A DNA stretch of 47,978 bases, from positions 1 to 47,978 of IMG/VR virus record IMGVR_UViG_3300015265_000003; one strand, given 5' to 3'. The translations under genes were made by a program, and so were the position numbers. The notes below the pieces were generated by a model. The model was not told where the DNA came from, did no database searches, and saw only the letters and a program-made list of their open reading frames with translations. Shown here one piece after another: positions 21,479-28,867 of this stretch (position 1 is the stretch's first letter; every line of letters begins with the position of its first letter). Origin of the DNA: a virus.

Positions 21479-21962
21479 ATTTGACGGGGTAAAGCTTGAG
21501 TTTTCGCGTGACGGCGTTAACTTTAGTGAAATTGGCACGACCAGCCATGACTATATTGCTGAGCTTGGCATTGAGCCAAAATGGCAGCAATCATCTGCCC
21601 CCCTTGCTTGGCGAGACACCATCATCCACTGCCAAGCCATCATCGAAGACTGCGAGCGCGAGATTCAGCGGAACGTTGACTTGCTGGATGCTGAAGGCTT
21701 GATGATGCAGACTGATAGCAAGAAGGCTATGCAGCATTATGATTGCCGCGTGATTGGCATTGAAGACTATCGCAAGTGGAAGGAAGGTGATCTTGTGACT
21801 TGCAAGGTTGACTATAATCATCAGTTCACAAAAGGCCGCCAATACACAGTAACTTCGGTTGGCGAGACTCTTGGTTGCGGACGAGTCAGTGTTTTGTTTG
21901 ACGACAAAGGCGCCGCTAACGGATGGCTTGCTAATCAGTTCGAATTCCACAGCCGCCCATAA
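21468..21962 (+). CDS. Hypothetical protein, 164 aa
   Basis: 164 aa, starting MKAKFDGVKLEFSRDGVNFS. GGAGGA 4 nt upstream fixes this start over an open ATG at 21426. Middle helical region (RDTIIHCQAIIEDCEREIQR), then a C-terminal beta-rich domain (KWKEGDLVTCKVDYNHQFTK, GRQYTVTSVGE) resembling small SH3-like barrels. Function unknown. Confidence 0.65.
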   Translation: MKAKFDGVKLEFSRDGVNFSEIGTTSHDYIAELGIEPKWQQSSAPLAWRDTIIHCQAIIEDCEREIQRNVDLLDAEGLMMQTDSKKAMQHYDCRVIGIEDYRKWKEGDLVTCKVDYNHQFTKGRQYTVTSVGETLGCGRVSVLFDDKGAANGWLANQFEFHSRP

Positions 21963-21979
21963 CCCCTAACCATCCACCA

Positions 21980-22008
21980 AAGCCCTCCTAACCAGAGGGC
22001 TTTTTTGT
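21980..22008 (+). terminator. Rho-independent terminator
   Basis: AAGCCCTC (21980-21987), loop CTAACCA, GAGGGCTT (21995-22002), then TTTTTG. Separates the moron-like genes from the next promoter. Confidence 0.9.
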
Positions 22009-22013
22009 GCTTA

Positions 22014-22022
22014 TGGTAAAAT
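22014..22022 (+). promoter_or_regulatory. Extended -10 promoter for HNH/protease/capsid unit
   Basis: TGgTAAAAT with no good -35. Predicted start near 22029, at the 5' end of the leader RNA. No terminator is seen until after the capsid gene, so it may drive all of 22109-25503. Confidence 0.6.
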
Positions 22023-22027
22023 GATTG

Positions 22028-22108
22028 TGCGGATAGGGTCATTCCTGAAAAGCTGAATCCTAACCAGCCTTCCGCAATATTTCGTTAGGTCATGCTGTAG
22101 GGGCGTGA
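22028..22108 (+). ncRNA. Structured 5' leader of HNH gene (pseudoknot), copy 2
   Basis: Stem A TGCGGA (22028-22033) / TCCGCA (22071-22076). Hairpin B AGG/CCT (22035-22046) follows, then GAAAA. Hairpin C is GCTG/CAGC (22052-22068) with loop containing CCTAAC, which pairs with GTTAGG (22084-22089). TAGG in the ribosome site (22098-22101) offers a weaker alternative partner. Same order, spacing and conserved TAGGG, GAAAA and TTTCG words as the leader at 18774, with compensatory changes in stems A and C and in the pseudoknot. Confidence 0.65.
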
Positions 22109-22723
22109 ATGGAAATTATTGGTCGAGTCAAAGCAAGGTCAGTAGGTCTTGAATTTTATTTCACTGGTGTCGTCTGCAAAAATGGCGAGATAGCCAAAAG
22201 AAGGTCGTCAAACACCAGATGCACGTGCAGTAAATGCATGAAGCAAAAATCAATCAGTATGAGCGCATACAACAGCGTTTATTACGATAAAAACAGGGAA
22301 AAGATAATCGCGGATGAGCGGGGCAGAAAGTTAAGGGACCCTGCCAAGCAATCGGCGTACATGCGATCCTATAGGGCCAAAAATCTTGAAAGAATCCTGT
22401 CATACAGGAGCGAGTACCACGCAAACAACCGAGACAGATCTAACCAATACTGCTCAGCAAGGCGAGCAGCGAGAATGAAAAGAACGCCTGCGTGGTTCTC
22501 TGAGCTTGATGATTTTATAATGTCCGAGGCCAATCATCTGGTGATTATCAGAAGAGAGGCTACAGGTGTTGAGTGGGAGGTTGATCACATGATCCCCCTA
22601 CAGGCTAAGACCGCTAGCGGCCTGCATGTCGGAGCCAATATTCAGGTTTTACCTATGTGGTTCAACAGGTCAAAACGCAACAAGATGATATTTACTGAGC
22701 CGTTTGAGTGGATGTCTCAATAA
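22109..22723 (+). CDS. HNH homing endonuclease
   Basis: 204 aa. HNH core at 155-192: WEVDHMIPLQA (D159, H160), LHVGANIQVLP (N177) and NRSKRNKM (N186). N-terminal Cys pairs (CTCSKC, 38-43) may bind zinc. A basic helical linker with YYDKNREK-type repeats resembles DNA-binding linkers of other phage HNH enzymes, including the one at 47211. Preceded by the conserved leader RNA and a promoter. It sits between terminator and protease gene and probably spreads between related phages. Confidence 0.85.
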   Translation: MEIIGRVKARSVGLEFYFTGVVCKNGEIAKRRSSNTRCTCSKCMKQKSISMSAYNSVYYDKNREKIIADERGRKLRDPAKQSAYMRSYRAKNLERILSYRSEYHANNRDRSNQYCSARRAARMKRTPAWFSELDDFIMSEANHLVIIRREATGVEWEVDHMIPLQAKTASGLHVGANIQVLPMWFNRSKRNKMIFTEPFEWMSQ

Positions 22724-22742
22724 ACCCTATAGTCGGTGATGC

Positions 22743-24059
22743 ATGAAAAAGACACGCGTAAACATCCTAACCGCAGTAAATGCGGCCTCGGTAACCATCA
22801 AGCGGCAAGAGATTGAGGGCGAGAAATACACCATCATTCAAAACGTTCTGTGGATGACCGATGAGGTGGTCCTCAACGGCGGCCTGTACTCTGCTGAAGA
22901 GAACGAAAAGGGCTACGCCTCCATGGACGGAAGGATCATGCCCATGGGTCACCCTGAAGTTAATGGCGAGTATGTTGCTATTAGCTCTCTTGACAACGCC
23001 GACGTGGCAGTTGCCTTGGGCAAGCATTATGGTGGCGTGCATGCTCAGAACGTGCGCAAGGAAGGATCAGACTACTTTGCTGACGTAATGATCAATGATC
23101 GCGTGGCTAACGCTCATCCTGATGGTGTATTGCTGCTGAACTGGGCCGGCGAGGTTGAGTCCGGATCTAAGCCTGCTCCGATTCATATGTCTACTGGCTT
23201 GATGACCAATAGAGTGCAGGCTAACGGTGAGTCTCGTGGCAAGAAGTACACGTGGAAAGCCTTTAACCAGGCATACGACCATCTAGCGATCCTGTTTCAT
23301 CAGGCAGGCGCCGGTGGAGATGACATTGCTATCGCGGTTAACTGTGAAATGGTGATTAACTCAAATCTTGATGAGGCAAACGAGGAAGCGCTTGATAACT
23401 CTTATGGCGAGAAGATGGAGCTTCTTAGTTCCGCCGTAAAGGAGCGATTCTCGCTAGGCGATAGCTACGCATACGTACAAGATTTTGACGGTCAGGCCTT
23501 GGTTTATTGCACTCCCAGTGGTTTATTCAAAATCTCGTACCACTTCGAAAATGGAAACCCAATCCTGACCGGTGAATCTCAATCAGTAGTTGCTAAGACT
23601 GAATACATGGTTAAGAACGAAGAGACACTATTTGCGCGCCTTCTGGAGCGTTTTAAATCTGTAGTACAATATTCCAGTACGAAAACCACTATGCCGTTAA
23701 AGGCAAACGAAACAGAGGAAGTCGATATGACCCCGGAAGACCTTCAAGCGGCGCTTGATGCTCAGGCTGAGAAGATTAGCGGTGCGTTTAACGCAAAGCT
23801 TGACGCTCAATCGGAGATCATCGCTTCGCTGAAATCTGAAATGCAGGCCAATGCCGAAGCCGGCCTGAAAGACAAGCGCGCCGCAGTAGCAAAAGTTCAC
23901 GGCGAAGTTGTTGCAAACGCCTTGAGCGGTGAAGCTCTGGATGCAATGTTCGCTAGCGTGCAAACCGCTGCCGGCCTGTTGTCTGGCTCTCCAGATACCA
24001 ACGCAAAAGACGAGTTCGAAGGCTACAGTCTGAACTCCGCTGATCAGGAGGCCAAATAA
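22743..24059 (+). CDS. Prohead protease-scaffold fusion (DUF2213 type)
   Basis: 438 aa. The N-terminal 200 residues resemble DUF2213 head-maturation proteins (GGLYSAEENEKGYASMDGRI, MPMGHPEVNGEYV, HMSTGLMTN). The C-terminal 110 residues are charged and helical (MTPEDLQAALDAQAEKISGA ... EIIASLKSEMQANAEAGLKD), as expected of a scaffold. Gene order before decoration and capsid proteins agrees. An internal in-frame start at 23727 can give the scaffold part alone. Catalytic residues cannot be assigned with certainty. Confidence 0.8.
   Translation: MKKTRVNILTAVNAASVTIKRQEIEGEKYTIIQNVLWMTDEVVLNGGLYSAEENEKGYASMDGRIMPMGHPEVNGEYVAISSLDNADVAVALGKHYGGVHAQNVRKEGSDYFADVMINDRVANAHPDGVLLLNWAGEVESGSKPAPIHMSTGLMTNRVQANGESRGKKYTWKAFNQAYDHLAILFHQAGAGGDDIAIAVNCEMVINSNLDEANEEALDNSYGEKMELLSSAVKERFSLGDSYAYVQDFDGQALVYCTPSGLFKISYHFENGNPILTGESQSVVAKTEYMVKNEETLFARLLERFKSVVQYSSTKTTMPLKANETEEVDMTPEDLQAALDAQAEKISGAFNAKLDAQSEIIASLKSEMQANAEAGLKDKRAAVAKVHGEVVANALSGEALDAMFASVQTAAGLLSGSPDTNAKDEFEGYSLNSADQEAK
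23727..24059 (+). CDS. Internal in-frame scaffold protein (nested start), 110 aa
   Basis: Codon 329 of the protease-scaffold gene is ATG, preceded by AGAGGAAG with 7-nt spacing, a good ribosome site in the middle of a gene. The product would be the helical scaffold region alone, as with lambda Nu3 inside gene C. The site is seen; production of the protein is inference. Confidence 0.55.
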   Translation: MTPEDLQAALDAQAEKISGAFNAKLDAQSEIIASLKSEMQANAEAGLKDKRAAVAKVHGEVVANALSGEALDAMFASVQTAAGLLSGSPDTNAKDEFEGYSLNSADQEAK

Positions 24060-24496
24060 TGGCTAACGTTATCTGGCGTGGTCCTGTGCATCTCGCACAG
24101 CCTGATTCGCGCACCTTGAAGACTGGCGCAAGCATTCTGCCTGGCCTGGCTGTTACCGTGACTGCTGGCGTGTTCCAGTTGGCCGCGACTTCGAAGGTTG
24201 ACTACTTCATCATGCACAACCGCGCGTACATCGGCGAAACCGTGGATACCGCTGTTCCGTCCGGCGAAACTGGCGAAGCATTCAAGCCTGTTCCGCAGTA
24301 CGAATTCAACGTACGCTTTGCTGCTGCTACCTACGCACCTGGCGCCGTACTCAGCATCGCTGCCGGCCAGTTCAAAGCCGCAGCAACCGGTGAAGTCGCT
24401 GTAGCTGTATTCGACGAGGCCGCATCTCGCGCAATCAGTGCAAACGGTCTTGGTGACGTTCGTATCCTCGCTAACTCCTACGTGGTGCCTGCATAA
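24059..24496 (+). CDS. Head decoration protein-like, 145 aa
   Basis: 145 aa, beta-rich, Ala/Val/Thr-rich: RTLKTGASILPGLAVTVTAG, YAPGAVLSIAAGQFKAAATG, then GDVRILANSYVVP. Resembles small capsid-stabilising (decoration) proteins encoded between the scaffold and capsid genes. Start overlaps the preceding stop (TAATG) and its stop overlaps the capsid start. Function by position and composition. Confidence 0.7.
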   Translation: MANVIWRGPVHLAQPDSRTLKTGASILPGLAVTVTAGVFQLAATSKVDYFIMHNRAYIGETVDTAVPSGETGEAFKPVPQYEFNVRFAAATYAPGAVLSIAAGQFKAAATGEVAVAVFDEAASRAISANGLGDVRILANSYVVPA

Positions 24497-25503
24497 TGCC
24501 TATTCTGACTTTTAACAAAGAGCAAGAGGCTGCCGTAATCGGCAAGCGCCGCGCTCACAACGCCCGCCAGGAACGTCTCGCACGAGATAGCGAAGGCGAG
24601 CTGATTGGTAACGCCTACACCATCCCTCGTGATGCTTGGGCTACCTACGACCAAGATCTGATCACCTTGCAGCGTGCTGCGCTGGGTGTTTTCACCGACT
24701 TGTCGAGCCTTCAGCGCAACGTGCCAATCGGCAAGGTTCTGCAATACTTCTCCAAGGTTTCTGATCAAGGCGAAGTGAATAGCTCGATTGATGGCCGTAG
24801 CCGTGCGAAAGCAGACGCTCCAGTCATTGATTACGAAGGCACCCCGCTTCCGATCTACGACACCACCTTTACCTTCGGCTGGCGCGATGTTGAAGCCGCT
24901 CGCCAAGACGGTGGCTGGCAGTACTTGGATGCCGCTACTCGCGACAACGGCAACCGCCGTATCGTTGAGAAGCTGGAAGACCTGGTGATCAACGGTGACA
25001 CCAAGTTCAACGTAGCAGGCAACCAGATCTATGGTCTGCGTACTGCTCCGGGTCGCGCTACCGGCCTGTTCGGTAACTTCGACCTCGTGTCCGCAACCGG
25101 CGCTCAATGGGTTTCGGCTGTCACCAAGGTGTTGCTCGGCCTGCAAGCCAAGAACTTCTACGGCGGCGCCACGATCTACTTGAACTACGGCGATTGGTTC
25201 GCTGCATCGGCTAACGACTACGTTACCGCCGCGCCGCAGAACACTATTCTGGCTCGCCTGATGGCGATTCCTGGCATCGTGTCCATCGTTCCTTCGACCT
25301 CGGTTCCTGTGAACGAAATCCTCGCCGTCGTGAAAGAGCGTCGAGTGGTTGAGATCCTGACTGCGATGCCTGTTACCACCATGCCGGTTGAACGTAAAAA
25401 CTTCACCGACGAGTACAGCTTCCAGATCATGACCGCAGTAGCGCCACAATGGAAACGCGATTATGCTGGTAACGCGGGCTATGCCCAGTTCACCAAAGGC
25501 TAA
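24496..25503 (+). CDS. Major capsid protein
   Basis: 335 aa. Gene order and features fit an HK97-fold capsid protein of the DUF2184/DUF6260 kind: N-terminal helical arm (GKRRAHNARQERLARD), IPRDAWATYDQDLITLQRAA, DTTFTFGWRDVEAARQDGGW, then YSFQIMTAVAPQWKRDYAGN. Strong codon bias toward GC-ending codons compared with flanking accessory genes suggests high expression. Followed by a strong terminator. Confidence 0.88.
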   Translation: MPILTFNKEQEAAVIGKRRAHNARQERLARDSEGELIGNAYTIPRDAWATYDQDLITLQRAALGVFTDLSSLQRNVPIGKVLQYFSKVSDQGEVNSSIDGRSRAKADAPVIDYEGTPLPIYDTTFTFGWRDVEAARQDGGWQYLDAATRDNGNRRIVEKLEDLVINGDTKFNVAGNQIYGLRTAPGRATGLFGNFDLVSATGAQWVSAVTKVLLGLQAKNFYGGATIYLNYGDWFAASANDYVTAAPQNTILARLMAIPGIVSIVPSTSVPVNEILAVVKERRVVEILTAMPVTTMPVERKNFTDEYSFQIMTAVAPQWKRDYAGNAGYAQFTKG

Positions 25504-25518
25504 TCCACTGGGTTAGAA

Positions 25519-25545
25519 TAGGGGCCTTGATTGGCCCCTTTTTTA
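25519..25545 (+). terminator. Rho-independent terminator after capsid gene
   Basis: AGGGGCC (25520-25526), loop TTGATT, GGCCCCT (25533-25539), then TTTTT. Confidence 0.9.
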
Positions 25546-25556
25546 TTGGAGTGAAA

Positions 25557-25742
25557 ATGAAAGAGTTCATCATTACGCAGAAGGGATACTTTGTCGACGG
25601 CGTTGAGCAGGAGGTTGGCTCACGCATGAAGTCCGAAGAATTGCCAGTCATATTGGTTGGCAAGGCTGTAGAGATCGAATCCGAGAAAGTGCTAGAAGTA
25701 GCAACACCAAAGCGCGGGCCGGGTAGGCCTCCGAAGGAATGA
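25557..25742 (+). CDS. Hypothetical small protein with AT-hook-like tail, 61 aa
   Basis: 61 aa, starting MKEFIITQKGYFVDGVEQEV and ending PKRGPGRPPKE, which matches the core of an AT-hook (GRP flanked by basic residues). Such tails also occur in small phage head proteins. GGAG lies just before the ATG at 25557, between two terminators, so readthrough from the capsid unit probably supplies its transcript. Virion or DNA-binding role undecided. Confidence 0.7.
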   Translation: MKEFIITQKGYFVDGVEQEVGSRMKSEELPVILVGKAVEIESEKVLEVATPKRGPGRPPKE

Positions 25743-25743
25743 A

Positions 25744-25771
25744 AAAAGGCCCCTGATTGGGGCCTTTGCTT
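25744..25771. terminator. Bidirectional terminator
   Basis: AAAGGCCCC (25745-25753), loop TGATT, GGGGCC (25759-25764) TTT. T-runs on both strands; ends the head unit and the minus-strand small-gene cluster that converges on it. Confidence 0.85.
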
Positions 25772-25959
25772 TAGATCGATCTTGCTGCTTGCTCGTTTAG
25801 CCTGTCTACATCGTCTTTGCTTGGTTGTCGCGGAATGCCAGTCAGCGCGCTAATCAGCTTCGGAATCAGGACTCTCTGAGTAAAACTCTTGCCAATTCCG
25901 ATTTCGTAGATGCTACCAAGTGCGTGCAGGAAAATGATTTTAGTGATGTGAAGATTCAT
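25771..25959 (-). CDS. Hypothetical protein, 62 aa
   Basis: 62 aa, beginning MNLHITKIIFLHALGSIYEI, with a hydrophobic N-terminal third and a charged C-terminus (PSKDDVDRLNEQAARSI). GGAG lies 8 nt before the ATG at 25959, preferred over the open extension. Last gene of a minus-strand accessory cluster inside the head module. Function unknown. Confidence 0.6.
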   Translation of the reverse strand: MNLHITKIIFLHALGSIYEIGIGKSFTQRVLIPKLISALTGIPRQPSKDDVDRLNEQAARSI

Positions 25960-26025
25960 TGCGATGACTCCTTGGGCGTGTAGCTTCCTATTGTACTGAC
26001 TCGGCCCCACTGAAGGGGCCAAGGT

Positions 26026-26058
26026 TTAGATCAGGATAAGCAGAATGAGCCATAGCAT
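26026..26058 (-). CDS. Possible 10-residue membrane peptide
   Basis: MLWLILLILI followed by TAA, preceded by GAGG at suitable distance. Entirely hydrophobic. Too short to judge by coding statistics; listed because a ribosome site and an otherwise empty 160-bp gap make it possible. The same gap has a GGCCCC/GGGGCC hairpin at 26003-26020. Confidence 0.25.
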   Translation of the reverse strand: MLWLILLILI

Positions 26059-26125
26059 GGTCGTGTCCTCGGTTAGTAGTTGATGGGATTCCTGATTACA
26101 GAAAGCTCAGGACTCGTTCGTATTC

Positions 26126-26242
26126 TTAGTTAAGGCGTTTTGCTTCTTCCTGCGCCTCTGCTTCGTCGCCAAAGCTATCGATCAGCATCTTGTCGCTCAC
26201 GATGTCGAATCGGTCTGCTTGGTGCTTTACAGTGAAATTCAT
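26126..26242 (-). CDS. Hypothetical small acidic protein, 38 aa
   Basis: 38 aa: MNFTVKHQADRFDIVSDKML then IDSFGDEAEAQEEAKRLN. GGAGCG lies 8 nt before the ATG, 13 nt after the stop of the upstream gene. Beta-strand then acidic helix. No family recognised. Confidence 0.55.
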   Translation of the reverse strand: MNFTVKHQADRFDIVSDKMLIDSFGDEAEAQEEAKRLN

Positions 26243-26255
26243 GATTGACGCTCCA

Positions 26256-26447
26256 TTAGATTAAGAAATTTCCTTTAGGCAGATCAAGGCCTCTAGCTAA
26301 AACCTGCTTAGAGACGTCTTGAAATCTGGTCCTGCATGCGTTTCGTGCGGATGCTTCTTGTCGGTACGAGTCGCCTTCTGCCGCGTTGTAGTAACTGAGG
26401 TTGTTTGCTTCTTTGACGTACAGATCTAGCAACTCTTGGTCGTTCAC
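26256..26447 (-). CDS. Hypothetical protein with GTG start, 63 aa
   Basis: 63 aa, beginning MNDQELLDLYVKEANNLSYY, helical. GTG start with AAAGGAG 8 nt upstream. Third gene of the minus-strand cluster. No family recognised. Confidence 0.6.
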   Translation of the reverse strand: MNDQELLDLYVKEANNLSYYNAAEGDSYRQEASARNACRTRFQDVSKQVLARGLDLPKGNFLI

Positions 26448-26459
26448 CTTCTTTCTCCT

Positions 26460-26645
26460 TTAGTATTGGTCAGCGAATCGGCCTTCGCCTTGACGCATGG
26501 TGTGTTCAGTCCAGTTACCATTGCATCCGCATTTGCAGTGCCGAATAGCAGGATCGATTGCTCGCTTGCCTTCTTCTACCCTGTCGACCTTGCCACCTTT
26601 GTTCTGAAAGGCTTCCATCATTGCCGCTAATTCTGCCTTATTCAT
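26460..26645 (-). CDS. Small Cys-motif protein, 61 aa
   Basis: 61 aa. MNKAELAAMMEAFQNKGGKV, then HCKCGCNGNWTEHTMRQGEG. The CxCGC ... H cluster looks like a partial zinc or metal site and recurs in small proteins of other phages. GAGGGG precedes the ATG at 26645. First gene of the minus-strand cluster. Function unknown. Confidence 0.65.
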   Translation of the reverse strand: MNKAELAAMMEAFQNKGGKVDRVEEGKRAIDPAIRHCKCGCNGNWTEHTMRQGEGRFADQY

Positions 26646-26685
26646 TTCTGCGCCCCTCGTGTCTGATTTGCCTCGCTTGAACTTT

Positions 26686-26729
26686 AGAGTAGACAAGTAT
26701 CCAATCTACTGCAAGTGAAATGTTAAAAT
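26686..26729. promoter_or_regulatory. Divergent promoters (minus cluster / plus virion gene)
   Basis: Minus: TTGCAG (26714-26709), 17 nt, TACTCT (26691-26686), for the 26645-to-25771 genes. Plus: TGtTAAAAT (26721-26729), a late-type extended -10, for the frameshifted virion gene at 26759. Confidence 0.55.
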
Positions 26730-26758
26730 GACATCTAAATTTAAGCGAGTTCCGACGA

Positions 26759-27599
26759 ATGGCAATGATCTACGAAATCCCACGCGGCAATCTCGAATCG
26801 GGGCCGATGAGCCTGGATTACGACTCGGGGCTGGCTACGATCCAGTATTACGCCGACAGGGGTTGCGACGATCTCGGTTAGTCCTACGCTGACTGGCGAG
26901 AATTTCAAGGTCGTCTATCAAGAAGCGCTGGGGCAGTGGTCATTCAATGGGCCGGTTGCTCGGTTGCGAGTTTCGCTGGCTGGCACGAATGCTGTGACTG
27001 CTGCTCTGAAGGTCTGGCGTGGTGATGATGCTAGGTCTGGCATTCCACCAGGCGCATTCTCCGGTCTGCGCGCAATGACGGTCCAGTACTATCCAGAGGC
27101 TAACGTTAAGAATGGATTGCAGTTCAATCTGCGAGCTGTATGGCCGCTTGCTGACGTTATCACTACCGGTACGTCTCGTAAGATCTGGTTTAAGACGAAC
27201 GCCAAGCCGGTCATCGTCAAGATTCGCGACTTCCAATACATAGCTGAAGAGCTGAAGCTTGAACTGTTCCAGAGCCCGACCGGCGTAACTGGCGGCACCG
27301 ATCTTCTGGTGCACAACTATAACGGCGTGAACCCAGTAGCTACCACCGTAGCAGCGAAGAAGAATGTCACCATCACGAACAACGGAACCCAATTCGACAA
27401 CAATGATCCAGAATATTTTTTCGGCAGTGCGAATGATCCTCAACGGCAATCTGCTACGGCATTCCCTATTGGTCGCGAACGTATCTTGCCGGCTAACACT
27501 GAGTTCGCTGTAGTGATCAGCAATACCGGAACCGGTAGCGCTAGGGTTCAGTACTACCTTGATTTTTATGAGGGCGGAACGGATCTGCCGCTTTCCTGA
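26759..27599 (+). CDS. Virion-associated protein interrupted by +1 frameshift
   Basis: Reading starts at ATG 26759 (MAMIYEIPRGNLESGPMSLD) and meets TAG at 26879. A second frame, one base ahead, is open from 26811 to TGA 27597-27599 and clearly coding (PTGVATISVSPTLTGENF ... TDLLVHNYNGVNPVATTV ... ILPANTEFAVVISNTGTG). That second frame has no ATG or GTG and no ribosome site near its beginning. Joined, the product is about 279 aa, beta-rich, and by position a head or connector-associated structural protein. Either a programmed +1 shift, a mutation, or a one-base sequence error, possibly at the GGGG runs (26827-26830 or 26859-26862). Confidence 0.65.
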
Positions 27600-27608
27600 T
27601 GGCGTAAA

Positions 27609-27637
27609 AAAGCCCTCGTTTAGAGGGCTTCTTCTTT
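27609..27637. terminator. Bidirectional terminator
   Basis: AAGCCCTC (27610-27617), loop GTTTA, GAGGGCTT (27623-27630), then CTTCTTTT; the minus strand has TTTTTTA. Lies between the convergent virion gene and membrane-protein gene. Confidence 0.85.
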
Positions 27638-28035
27638 TACTTTCCTGACGCTAGTTTCGCGGCGTATTCAATCAGGTAGATCTTTGGAGCTAGCCAGATC
27701 TGGACTATTGTCTGGATATCTACAATGATTCCTACAACAAAAACAACTGAGAGGAAACCACCAATAACCCCAAAGAAAATTGTTGGCGCCTCTGGATCGT
27801 CACATGATTTCCAAAATCCATTATCTGCCTTTGCGTAAAACCTCCAGAAAGCGATGTACAGACCAACAAATACTGACAGCATTACAGCCTCAACACCGGC
27901 CCATGCAGCCTTGTAGATAAGAAGCTGCTGAATTACATCGGGCAGCTCAGATCCTAGAAAAGAAACGCCAGAGTCGATTCCCTGCATGGTTTTTGTGATG
28001 ATTGCTGCTAGTGCTTGCTGCAATTGCTCGTTCAT
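27637..28035 (-). CDS. Membrane protein, moron-like, 132 aa
   Basis: 132 aa, starting MNEQLQQALAAIITKTMQGI. Soluble helical N-terminus with SELPDVIQQLL, then hydrophobic helices at about 42-63 and 86-110 and a further amphipathic stretch. GGAGG lies close before the ATG at 28035. Single minus-strand gene with its own promoter and terminator inside the head-to-tail module. I recognise similar phage proteins (GVSFLGSELPDVIQQLL pattern) but not their role. A holin-like or superinfection role is possible, unproven. Confidence 0.7.
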   Translation of the reverse strand: MNEQLQQALAAIITKTMQGIDSGVSFLGSELPDVIQQLLIYKAAWAGVEAVMLSVFVGLYIAFWRFYAKADNGFWKSCDDPEAPTIFFGVIGGFLSVVFVVGIIVDIQTIVQIWLAPKIYLIEYAAKLASGK

Positions 28036-28061
28036 TGAAACCTCCGTTTTTGATTGTTGGA

Positions 28062-28106
28062 ACTCTATAGCCACCGCGAATCCGCGTCAAGCAAAAATGC
28101 TAAAAT
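28062..28106. promoter_or_regulatory. Divergent promoters (membrane moron / connector genes)
   Basis: Minus: TTGACG (28090-28085), 17 nt, TAGAGT (28067-28062). Plus: TGcTAAAAT (28098-28106). The two overlap back-to-back, so their activities may exclude each other. Confidence 0.55.
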
Positions 28107-28133
28107 GGACCAAACTATTTTCAGGTGGCGAAA

Positions 28134-28523
28134 ATGCCGACGTTAGAAGAGATTAAGCAGTATTTTTTGGCGTACGGCATCCCCGTTCCACCAGATTTTA
28201 TTTTGCAACTTTGGGTTGATACGGTTGGAGTGATTCAGCCATGTCTTGACGGCGCAGGCTATCCGGCATCCACGCAGATGCTTATCTACCTATACCTGCT
28301 CGGATTAACGGGCTACGTTAACGTTGACAGACAGATCAGTTCTCAGGCGGCCCCTAGCGGCGCCTCTCAGTCATTCCGCTGGGGATCTTTCGTTGATCGC
28401 TACCGTTCGCTGCGATCACTGCTCGGCACGCTAGACACTAGCGGCTGCACTGCTTCCGTAATCCCTCCAGAACCTGGCGCATCTGCCGGCCTGTGGGTTT
28501 CTACTGGTGGGAAGTGCTGCTAA
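28134..28523 (+). CDS. Head-tail connector-like protein, 129 aa
   Basis: 129 aa. MPTLEEIKQYFLAYGIPVPP, helical, with YPASTQMLIYLYLLGLTGYV and FRWGSFVDRYRSLRSLL, the pattern of the DUF7370-like adaptor proteins found after capsid genes. GTG at 28125 is an alternative start; the ATG at 28134 has better spacing from AGGTGG. It probably forms a ring below the portal. Next gene overlaps (TAATG). Confidence 0.7.
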   Translation: MPTLEEIKQYFLAYGIPVPPDFILQLWVDTVGVIQPCLDGAGYPASTQMLIYLYLLGLTGYVNVDRQISSQAAPSGASQSFRWGSFVDRYRSLRSLLGTLDTSGCTASVIPPEPGASAGLWVSTGGKCC

Positions 28524-28867
28524 TGGCCTTCATGTCTGCGTGGTACATGATCGACACCGCAACCGTGTACCCAAGGATCGCAGAAGGCGATTGGGGCGGC
28601 GGAGTAACATACGGAACCCCATACACAATCCTTTGCGGCCATGAAGGCGTATCGCGGCAATCACGCGATACTGAAGGCGCAGAGTTCGTTACTCGTGACA
28701 TCTACTACACCGGCGACACTCGGCCCGCCTACCTAGACCGCATTGCTTACGGCGACACCACCGCTCAGGCATGGGATGCAGTACAGGCCGCAGAGATTCG
28801 CAAGATCGCTCGTCATGGCATGTCTGCTATGGGTTATGAGGATGAGTACGATCTGGAGACTGCATAA
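28523..28867 (+). CDS. Connector/neck protein, 114 aa
   Basis: 114 aa, MAFMSAWYMIDTATVYPRIA, beta-rich (VTYGTPYTILCGHEGVSRQS, FVTRDIYYTGDTRPAYLDRI). By order (adaptor, this, HK97 gp10-like) it is probably a stopper or head-closure protein. No specific family motif. Overlaps both neighbours by one to a few bases. Confidence 0.6.
   Translation: MAFMSAWYMIDTATVYPRIAEGDWGGGVTYGTPYTILCGHEGVSRQSRDTEGAEFVTRDIYYTGDTRPAYLDRIAYGDTTAQAWDAVQAAEIRKIARHGMSAMGYEDEYDLETA

Noticed and set aside
22109-22723. Group I intron hosting the HNH gene
   Set aside because: The HNH gene lies between complete genes, not inside a split gene, and no intron core elements or flanking exon halves were seen.
24478-25449. Long (323-codon) open frame antisense to the capsid gene
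   Set aside because: Shadow of the strongly codon-biased capsid gene; no ribosome site, promoter or family resemblance.
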